Shown piece by piece: positions 1-4,829 of a DNA stretch of 5,054 nucleotides. Position 1 is the stretch's first letter, and each line of letters starts with the position of its first letter. The stretch covers positions 1 through 5,054 of the forward strand of contig JAKQNL010000065.1 of NCBI GenBank assembly GCA_029565815.1. The letters are read 5' to 3'. The translations under genes were made by a program, and so were the position numbers. The stretch comes from Spirochaetota bacterium. GTDB lineage: Bacteria > Spirochaetota > Spirochaetia > Treponematales > UBA12059. The notes beneath the pieces were generated by a model. It was given only the letters and a program-made list of their open reading frames with translations, ran no database searches and was not told the origin of the DNA.

Positions 1-9
1 TTCCGAGTA

Positions 10-333
10 TCAGTTGCACAAGTTGCTCCTTGTTTGCGGCAGTGCGTTAGTCAGTGCGCTCAGGTAGTTCTTAATATGCTTATAAGTGACTGTATTGATC
101 GCATAGTGCGTCCATTTCCCGACCTTGCGCGAACATACTAGGTCACACGAGCATAATATCTTCATATGGTGGGACAGCGTTGACTGGTTTATGTGCATGC
201 TTTCCAGGAGGGTGCATGCGCATTGCTCGCCCGAGCCTAAAAGCTCCAAAACAAGCAGTCTGTTTGGGTCGGAGAGCGCCTTAAAGATTTCTGCATAGTC
301 TGTTTGGCTGTCTGTGCTCATATTTATACCCAT
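10..333 (-). CDS. arsR: ArsR/SmtB-family metal(loid)-responsive transcriptional repressor
   Basis: A 107-residue winged-helix repressor of usual ArsR length. Family members bind DNA as dimers and release it when arsenite, antimonite or a metal binds cysteines. Visible motifs: the N-terminal helix with FKALSDPNR (about residues 17-25), the CxC metal-binding motif ECAC-type at C38 and C40 (equivalent to ELCVC of E. coli ArsR), the recognition helix QSTLSHHMKIL (50-60), and the wing GKWTHYAI (72-79). Extra cysteines lie at C61, C63, C67 and C106. Two starts are possible: ATG at 331-333 or the in-frame ATG at 319-321 (residue 5). The promoter found upstream would begin transcription almost at the first ATG, so the second may be the real start; neither has a strong Shine-Dalgarno. 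It is divergent from the ATPase operon; any ars effector genes would lie off the left edge. Family assignment is firm; the inducer is inferred from the CxC motif. Confidence 0.93.
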   Translation of the reverse strand: MGINMSTDSQTDYAEIFKALSDPNRLLVLELLGSGEQCACTLLESMHINQSTLSHHMKILCSCDLVCSRKVGKWTHYAINTVTYKHIKNYLSALTNALPQTRSNLCN

Positions 334-362
334 CGATATGTATGGTATTGTTTATATTGATG
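331..362. promoter_or_regulatory. Imperfect inverted repeat over the arsR promoter, candidate ArsR operator
   Basis: On the + strand, CATCGATAT (331-339) and ATATTGATG (354-362) form an inverted repeat matching at 8 of 9 positions with a 14-base spacer. The repeat covers the -10 box, the predicted transcription start and part of the -35/-10 spacer, and its inner arm includes the first ATG of arsR. ArsR-family repressors commonly bind AT-rich dyads overlapping their own promoter, so autoregulation is the natural reading. Binding is inferred from position and symmetry only. Confidence 0.45.
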
Positions 363-370
363 CTTGTCAA
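342..370 (-). promoter_or_regulatory. Sigma-70-type promoter of arsR
   Basis: Read on the - strand, a perfect -35 box TTGACA (365-370) is followed by a 17-base spacer and a -10 box TACCAT (342-347, 4 of 6 consensus matches). The predicted transcription start is about 335, only one or two bases before the first arsR ATG. The upstream flank is AT-rich, which also fits a promoter. The boxes are seen directly; activity is inferred. Confidence 0.6.
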
Positions 371-435
371 TGTGTTTATCTAATGAGCATGTGTTTTTTC
401 TTTTAGTTTTTGAGCAGCGAATGACTTCGAATCGC

Positions 436-464
436 TAGACATTATTTTACTAAAGGTATAGCAT
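436..464 (+). promoter_or_regulatory. Candidate promoter for the ATPase operon (distal)
   Basis: TAGACA at 436-441 (5 of 6 matches to the -35 consensus) is followed by a 17-base spacer and TAGCAT at 459-464 (4 of 6 to the -10 consensus). The surroundings are AT-rich. Transcription would start near 471, giving a leader of nearly 190 bases before the first ATPase gene. The palindrome CATCGATG (468-475) would sit on the start point. This is the best rightward match I found but is not strong. Confidence 0.3.
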
Positions 465-529
465 GGTCATCGATGTGAATAGTTTCTGACAATTGGGCTG
501 TTCATGTAGGCTGTTGTATCATAATAGCT

Positions 530-541
530 GAGCGATCGCTC
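530..541. repeat. Perfect 12-bp palindrome GAGCGATCGCTC
   Basis: The sequence reads the same on both strands over 12 bases and contains GCGATCGC. It lies just upstream of the proximal promoter candidate and about 117 bases before the first ATPase gene. It could be a dimeric regulator site or a chance palindrome; with no spacer it is not a stable hairpin. No flanking bases extend the symmetry. Confidence 0.35.
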
Positions 542-545
542 GCGT

Positions 546-574
546 TTGTCCGGATACTGTGCACACTCTATCAA
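546..574 (+). promoter_or_regulatory. Candidate promoter for the ATPase operon (proximal)
   Basis: TTGTCC at 546-551 (4 of 6) and TATCAA at 569-574 (4 of 6) are separated by 17 bases, predicting a start near 581 and a leader of about 77 bases. It is weaker than the distal candidate by consensus but better placed. Either, both or neither may be used. Confidence 0.22.
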
Positions 575-657
575 TAGCATCGGATAGTTGAAGGGTTCTG
601 AATTCGCTAGAGTTTTGAGACGCTTCAAGTATCATACGAACAGGTAGTGTCAGCATC

Positions 658-984
658 ATGAAAGACGTTGTCGAGAAGGTTCTCGGCGCGGAACGCGAAG
701 CCAGGGAACGGATAGAACAAACCACATCACAGGCGGCGGCCATACGTCAGGACGCGGATCAGAAAGCTGACCGCGTGATTTACGAGGCGCGCGATAGGGC
801 TTCCGCGCTGTTGCGAGAGCGAGTCGATACTGCCCGGGCACATGCCCAGCACTCTTTGGAAGCCGGAAAGCTCGAAGCGGAAGCGCAGGCTGCAGTATGG
901 TATGCATCGCGGGAAGCCTTGATAGACGCGCTTGCCGACAAGGCATTGAGCGCGGTTGCCCTAACCAAGCTGGGCGGAACATAG
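658..984 (+). CDS. V/A-type ATPase peripheral-stalk subunit (G/H type, NtpF-like)
   Basis: A 108-residue, almost wholly helical protein with heptad-like Ala/Glu/Arg pattern. The opening VVEKVLGAEREARERIEQ (4-21) and the repeated A...A spacing of the following helix (about 25-75) match the G/H subunit (NtpF in Enterococcus, G in Thermus, AhaH in methanogens). That subunit pairs with E to form the right-handed coiled coil of the peripheral stalk linking subunit I to the A3B3 head. A short helix ends the protein (about 84-103). No in-frame ATG, GTG or TTG lies between an upstream stop at 616-618 and the ATG at 658, so the start is well fixed, although only a weak AGGT (642-645) precedes it. It is first in the operon, 4 bases before the C gene. 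The sequence is low in complexity, so the assignment rests on pattern plus position. The family is known as ntpF, atpG or atpH depending on species, so I leave the symbol blank. Confidence 0.8.
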   Translation: MKDVVEKVLGAEREARERIEQTTSQAAAIRQDADQKADRVIYEARDRASALLRERVDTARAHAQHSLEAGKLEAEAQAAVWYASREALIDALADKALSAVALTKLGGT

Positions 985-988
985 CACA

Positions 989-1987
989 ATGCCTACCCGA
1001 CTAGCCACCTATTCATACCTGAACGCAAAACTGAAAACGCGCTTGAGTGCGCTTCTGAGTGCGGACCGGATTGGAGAGATGGCTCGGGCCAAGTCTTTGC
1101 CGGAGGCGATGCTTGCGCTTCGGGGCACGCGTTTTGAGCGGCTGGAATCTGTGTTTGCTAGCACCGGGGATTTGCGCGCGTGCGAGGCTGCCTTGTCTGC
1201 GGACGAAGCCCGCCTGTTCCTGGAGCTGACTCGCTGGGTTGCCGAACCGGTTCGATCGTTTTTCCTTGCGCTCACCCTGCGCTTTGAGGTTGACCGGCTG
1301 AAGGATATCCTTCGTGTATGGCTGGACGGGGTGGCTCGCGGAGGCGATATGGCCGGTCATGCGGCCTACCTGGAGCGCGAGCCTTTGGTGAACGTGCTGG
1401 ACACGGATGCCATGCTGGTGGCCGCCGACGCCAGCCAAGTGGCGGCTGTCGTATCAAAGACTCCGTATGGAGCCTTGCTTGCCTCTGAACTCCCTTCAGC
1501 CGTTGAACGCGGCAATCTATTCGAGCTGGAACTTTCCCTGGACAATTTCTATTTTTCCTCCGCGTACGCAGCAGCGGCAAAGCTATCGTTGCATGACCGG
1601 GCGATAGCCAGGCGAGCTTTAGATATGGATGCTGATGCCCAGAACGCCGATAGGCTGAACCGTTTTGTTGTGTGGTATGGCATGGATGCGACGGAGGCGG
1701 CAAGGTATCTGCTTTCGTTCGGAAGCGCATCCGGTTCGTTGTCTTCACGTGTTGCGTCAATGGCGGGCGGTGCTGCCGAGGGCAAGTCGGGCGGGGAGCT
1801 TTTGCGTGCTGCCTTCCGGTCCATGGCTTTGACTGAAGCTCGCCGGCTTTTGGGCGGCTATCCGTTTTCGGTCGGGATTCCGCTTGCATACGGTACGCTT
1901 CGGAGGGAGGAAACCCGCGTGGTTACCGCCATTTTAAATGCCAAATATTACGGTCTATCGGAAGAAAGGATACGGGAAGCGCTATGA
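989..1987 (+). CDS. atpC: V/A-type ATP synthase/ATPase subunit C (V-ATPase d / AC39 family)
   Basis: A 332-residue soluble helical protein, the usual length for this family. Subunit C is the funnel-shaped socket that sits on the cytoplasmic face of the K ring and receives the D/F shaft, coupling rotation to ion flow. Family marks: N-terminal YSYLNAKLKTRLSALL (8-23), the LRFEVDRLKDILR segment (97-109), LDNFYFS (184-190), NRFVVWYGMDATEAARYLL (224-242), and the C-terminal YPFSVGIPLAYGTLRREETR (291-310) followed by ILNAKYYGLSEERI (315-328), which is very typical. A GGCGGA (973-978) inside the end of the preceding gene is a plausible Shine-Dalgarno for the ATG at 989. The stop overlaps the start of the I gene as ATGA (1984-1987), so translation is probably coupled. 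In Thermus and Enterococcus the C gene follows E; here it precedes I. Confidence 0.92.
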   Translation: MPTRLATYSYLNAKLKTRLSALLSADRIGEMARAKSLPEAMLALRGTRFERLESVFASTGDLRACEAALSADEARLFLELTRWVAEPVRSFFLALTLRFEVDRLKDILRVWLDGVARGGDMAGHAAYLEREPLVNVLDTDAMLVAADASQVAAVVSKTPYGALLASELPSAVERGNLFELELSLDNFYFSSAYAAAAKLSLHDRAIARRALDMDADAQNADRLNRFVVWYGMDATEAARYLLSFGSASGSLSSRVASMAGGAAEGKSGGELLRAAFRSMALTEARRLLGGYPFSVGIPLAYGTLRREETRVVTAILNAKYYGLSEERIREAL

Positions 1988-4068
1988 TGTTCACCACTTC
2001 CATGAAGCTGATGGCCGCAGTGGTGTTGCGCCGGGACGCGGACGCCGTTGCTGAGCGTTTATTACGCCTTGGGGTAATGGACGCGGTTTCCGTGAGGGAT
2101 CTGTCCGGCGAATGGGATGTAGCCGTGAGCGCTCCGGAACCGCGACCCAGAAACGAGCGGGTGACGGAGCTGCGAAAACGCGTAGAATCATTTTTCGCGA
2201 TGGCTAATCCGCCCTTGCCACTTCCAGATTTTGCGCCTGCGCATGAAGCCGCTTCGGATGCTGCGGGCGCGGGTGGCTCGAATACCGTGGCGGACAGTGC
2301 GGTAATCAATCTTGAAAGCACCGAAAAAACGCTCAACGAGCTTACTCGGTCCATGGCAGATATCCGCGACCGGCAAAAAGCTATCCAGGACGAACTGCTA
2401 AAACTGAAGGATATGCGGATGCAGGTAAGCGCCATGGGCGATCTTGATGCGCTTGCATCCGGCGCTCTTGGTTCCAAGACAGCCGGCACATCCTCCATTC
2501 TGGACCTAATGCGCGGCACGATGCCGCTCAGCGGGGCTGATGGCTTGGACCGGGTGCTTGCCGGTATTCCTTCCATTGTCCTGCGCGGCGAATCGGGACA
2601 GGGTTCCAGGATAGGGATACTCCTCATAGTGATGAAGCGCGATTCGGCCCGCGTGCTGGACGCGATACGGCGGGAAGGCTGGGAAAACGCGCCGGACAGC
2701 CAGCTTGGTCGCGACAAGGCATCGGTGATGCGCGAGCTGGATGAAAAAGAACGCGTGCTAGCCGAAGAGCGGGACAGGCGGGCCTCGGAACTCAAGCACG
2801 TACTGGCTTCCCGATATGCAGATCTATCGAGTGCATGGCGCGCGCTCAGAACCGATGAGCTTACAGAACGCATCCGGTCTTCGTTCTCGTCCACGGAACG
2901 GACGGTGCTGGTGTCCGGATGGATACCCGACTCGAGCCGGCTGGCCGTGGAGAGCGAGCTGCGAGCGGCCACGAACGGCAAGCTGTACTTGGAGTGGCTG
3001 TCTCCGGGCAGCGGCGACGCGAAAAAACTGGACACGCCGGTTGCACTGTCCAACCCCAAGGTGCTTAAGCCCTTCCAGGATTTGGTTGGAAATTACGGGG
3101 TGCCGGAATATGGCACTATAGACCCGACGCCGTTTGTGGCAATTTCCTATCTGTGCATGTTTGGCCTGATGTTCGGCGACGCAGGCCATGGGCTTGTTAT
3201 CGCTATCATTGGCATTCTGGGTATCGCCCGAGCCAGAAAGAAGGGCGCAAAGGACGGGCTGTTCCGCCTTATCGCCTACTGCGGCGGGGCGGCCATCGTA
3301 AGCGGCCTGTTGTTCGGCTCCGTGTTCGGCCATGAGTTGTTGCCGCCGTTATGGTTTAATTACCACGGCGCGGTTACGGGGACGGGTCACGGAGGGCCTG
3401 TCTCTTCCATATACGACATACTGGGCATTACGGTTAGGTTCGGTATCGTGGTCATGGGTATGGGAATGGCAATAAACTGGATCAACCTAATACGCAAAAA
3501 GAAGTGGTTCGAGCTGGTGTTCGACAAGGCTGGCGTATTCGGCGCGTGGATTTACGGTGCGGGCGCGTGGATGGCGTTCTACTTTGTCGCACATGATTAC
3601 AAGGCTCTGCCGTCCATGGCCGTACTTGCCTTGGCTTTGGGCATTCCGACGCTTGGGCTCGGCCTTAAAGCGCCGCTGGAGTTTTATCGCGAGAACCGGC
3701 ATGAGCACAAGCTATTCGGCGGCGGCACGCTGTTCGGCTTTGTGCTGTCCTGGCTGGTGGAAGTGCTGGAAATCTACTCCGGCTACCTGGCCAATACCCT
3801 GTCGTTCATGCGTGTCGCTGGATTAGGCATTGCACACGTCAGCCTGATGACTGCCTTCGCGCAAATTGCGGCCATGACCAGCCCCGGTGGCGGAACGACG
3901 CTGTGGGGCGTGCTGATTCTGGTACTTGGAAATGCGCTGGTTATAGCGCTTGAAGGCTTGTCCGCGGGCATACAGTCGCTTCGTTTAAATTACTACGAAT
4001 TCTTCTCCAAGTTTTTTAACGGGACGGGCAAGGCATATCGGCCCATTTCACTACGTTCGCGCGATTAA
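1984..4068 (+). CDS. atpI: V/A-type ATP synthase/ATPase subunit I (V-ATPase subunit a family), membrane stator
   Basis: A 694-residue protein providing the ion half-channels at the K ring. Residues 1-380 are the cytoplasmic arm, with two coiled-coil stretches (about 108-146 and 245-300) that hold the peripheral stalks. Residues 384-665 form about eight membrane helices. Signature stretches: KPFQDLVGNYGVPEYGTIDPTP (362-383), MFGLMFGDAGHG (392-403), LSFMRVAGLGIAH (606-618) and LRLNYYEFFSKFFNGTG (666-682). The essential arginine (yeast Vph1 R735) is R610; by spacing, H618, E657 and R667 match Vph1 H743, E789 and R799. An Ala/Gly-rich stretch at about 82-105 looks like a flexible linker and may explain a length somewhat above many bacterial relatives. 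The start overlaps the C stop by 4 bases; a second ATG follows at 1987, so either methionine could initiate. GGGAAG (1974-1979) may be its Shine-Dalgarno. Confidence 0.96.
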   Translation: MMFTTSMKLMAAVVLRRDADAVAERLLRLGVMDAVSVRDLSGEWDVAVSAPEPRPRNERVTELRKRVESFFAMANPPLPLPDFAPAHEAASDAAGAGGSNTVADSAVINLESTEKTLNELTRSMADIRDRQKAIQDELLKLKDMRMQVSAMGDLDALASGALGSKTAGTSSILDLMRGTMPLSGADGLDRVLAGIPSIVLRGESGQGSRIGILLIVMKRDSARVLDAIRREGWENAPDSQLGRDKASVMRELDEKERVLAEERDRRASELKHVLASRYADLSSAWRALRTDELTERIRSSFSSTERTVLVSGWIPDSSRLAVESELRAATNGKLYLEWLSPGSGDAKKLDTPVALSNPKVLKPFQDLVGNYGVPEYGTIDPTPFVAISYLCMFGLMFGDAGHGLVIAIIGILGIARARKKGAKDGLFRLIAYCGGAAIVSGLLFGSVFGHELLPPLWFNYHGAVTGTGHGGPVSSIYDILGITVRFGIVVMGMGMAINWINLIRKKKWFELVFDKAGVFGAWIYGAGAWMAFYFVAHDYKALPSMAVLALALGIPTLGLGLKAPLEFYRENRHEHKLFGGGTLFGFVLSWLVEVLEIYSGYLANTLSFMRVAGLGIAHVSLMTAFAQIAAMTSPGGGTTLWGVLILVLGNALVIALEGLSAGIQSLRLNYYEFFSKFFNGTGKAYRPISLRSRD

Positions 4069-4083
4069 TGTTTTGGAATAGAT

Positions 4084-4091
4084 AGAAGGAG
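4084..4091 (+). promoter_or_regulatory. Strong Shine-Dalgarno of atpK
   Basis: AGAAGGAG lies 7 bases before the atpK ATG and is the best ribosome-binding site in the window. It sits in the only substantial gap inside the operon (4069-4098). Ring subunits are needed in many copies per complex, so enhanced initiation here makes sense. Confidence 0.75.
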
Positions 4092-4098
4092 ATACGGA

Positions 4099-4521
4099 AT
4101 GAATCAGGCACAGAATAGGTTCAGGAACCGGGCAGCGCTTATGACTCTGGTTACGTTCGGGCTGATGGCCATGTTCGCATTGGTTTCCGCGGTTGGAGCC
4201 TTCGCGCAGGAAGCTCCGGCGGCGCAGGTTGTCGAAGCGGCGGCTCAGACAAGCCAGGAAACCGCAGCCACGGCAACGGCGCAAGGGTTGAGCGCAGAAC
4301 GGGCTGGCGTGCAGAAGTTCGGCCTCATCGCAGCGGCCATTGCGTTCGGACTGGGTGCTATCGCAGCCGGTATCGCTATCGCCAATGTAGGATCCGCAGC
4401 CATGGGCGCTATCGGCGAGCGGCCGGAGATAGCAAGCCAGGCGCTGATTTTCATAGCGCTGGCGGAAGGCCTTGTGGTGTTCGGATTCATCACAGCGCTC
4501 ATGATACTCGGCAAGGTGTAA
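4099..4521 (+). CDS. atpK: V/A-type ATP synthase/ATPase subunit K (c-ring proteolipid) with N-terminal signal-like extension
   Basis: A 140-residue proteolipid that forms the rotating membrane ring. The core is a two-helix hairpin: helix 1 about 74-101 (Ala/Gly-rich, small-residue packed), the polar loop GERPE (106-110), and helix 2 about 115-137 carrying the ion-binding glutamate E123 in ALAEGLVVFGF. Ahead of it lies an extension of about 70 residues: basic N-terminus (R7, R9, R11), hydrophobic segment about 13-35, a signal-peptidase-like AFA/QE site after A36, and an Ala/Gln/Thr/Glu-rich linker (37-70). Thermus V-ATPase ring subunit is known to be made with a cleaved signal; the linker here seems longer. 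If it is not cleaved, the protein has three membrane helices. The neighbour of E123 is Gly, not the Thr or Ser often seen in Na+-binding rings, which hints at H+ as the coupling ion. The next gene starts 2 bases after its stop. Confidence 0.93.
   Translation: MNQAQNRFRNRAALMTLVTFGLMAMFALVSAVGAFAQEAPAAQVVEAAAQTSQETAATATAQGLSAERAGVQKFGLIAAAIAFGLGAIAAGIAIANVGSAAMGAIGERPEIASQALIFIALAEGLVVFGFITALMILGKV
4513..4518 (+). promoter_or_regulatory. Ribosome-binding site of atpF supporting a TTG start
   Basis: AAGGTG within the last codons of atpK lies 5 bases before the TTG at 4524. It supports initiation at that TTG, since no ATG or GTG is available near the conserved N-terminus of subunit F. Confidence 0.55.
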
Positions 4522-4523
4522 CC

Positions 4524-4829
4524 TTGCAGTATTTCGCCATCGGAGACGAGGATGCTGTTCTCGGCTTCAGCCTGGCGGGAGTGCGCGGCCGTGTGGCGCG
4601 GAACGCTTTGGAAGCGTCCGGGGCTTTTCAGGAAGCGCTGTCCCGTGAGGATACGGGCATTATCATCATGACCGAGCGGGTTGCAGAGATGATCAGGCGG
4701 GAAGTGGACTCGTATGTGTTTTCCGAGCGTTTCCCGCTGCTTGTCGAAGTGCCCGACCGCTCGGGCAAGCTGGAAGGAAGACCGGGGACGCGGGAACTGG
4801 TGAACGCCGCCATCGGTATCAAATTATGA
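4524..4829 (+). CDS. atpF: V/A-type ATP synthase/ATPase subunit F (central-shaft regulatory subunit)
   Basis: A 101-residue protein of the usual length. Subunit F binds subunit D in the rotating central shaft and modulates ATPase activity through its mobile C-terminal part. The N-terminal motif FAIGDEDAVLGFSLAGV (4-20) is the family hallmark, followed by the strand-helix IIIMTERVAEMIRREVDSY (46-64), then PLLVEVPDRSGKLEG (71-85) and RELVNAAIGI (90-99), giving the CheY-like alpha/beta fold. Translation must start at the TTG at 4524: the hallmark begins almost at once and the next in-frame methionine is M49. The start lies 2 bases after the atpK stop and has AAGGTG upstream. Its stop overlaps the next ATG as ATGA (4826-4829). 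A start weaker than that of atpK fits the lower copy number of F. Confidence 0.93.
   Translation: MQYFAIGDEDAVLGFSLAGVRGRVARNALEASGAFQEALSREDTGIIIMTERVAEMIRREVDSYVFSERFPLLVEVPDRSGKLEGRPGTRELVNAAIGIKL

Larger units (their letters stand above)
334..657. other. Divergent intergenic region between arsR and the ATPase operon
   Basis: This 324-base stretch has no credible gene. It is AT-rich (about 40% GC by hand count over 361-660, against about 48% in arsR and visibly higher values in the ATPase genes). It holds the arsR promoter and dyad near its left end, two weak rightward promoter candidates (436-464 and 546-574), a perfect 8-bp palindrome CATCGATG at 468-475, and a perfect 12-bp palindrome at 530-541. 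I see no tRNA, riboswitch or rho-independent terminator. The small antisense reading frames that enter it (for example 519-743) look like chance frames. Confidence 0.7.

Noticed and set aside
568..587. CTATC / GATAG hairpin in the leader
   Set aside because: Only 5 base pairs around a 10-base loop and overlapping a promoter candidate; likely chance.
588..628. TTGAAG / CTTCAA inverted repeat in the leader of the operon
   Set aside because: A 6-bp stem with a 29-base loop, no T-run and no other conserved leader structure; too weak to call a riboswitch or attenuator.
519..743. Small - strand frame reaching from the first ATPase gene into the intergenic region
   Set aside because: No recognisable protein features, and it overlaps the start of a real gene on the other strand; no promoter or ribosome site was seen for it.
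1272..1889. Open frame of 205 codons on the - strand opposite atpC
   Set aside because: Pro/Arg/His-rich low-complexity translation, no family resemblance, fully antisense to the conserved C subunit.
1923..3059. Long open frame on the - strand (378 codons) opposite atpI
   Set aside because: Its translation is Ser/Arg-rich without domain signatures and lies wholly opposite the ends of two well-conserved genes; it is a GC-driven shadow frame.
4069..4098. Possible terminator or internal promoter between atpI and atpK
   Set aside because: The 30-base gap has no hairpin with a T-run and no paired promoter boxes; it holds only the Shine-Dalgarno of atpK.
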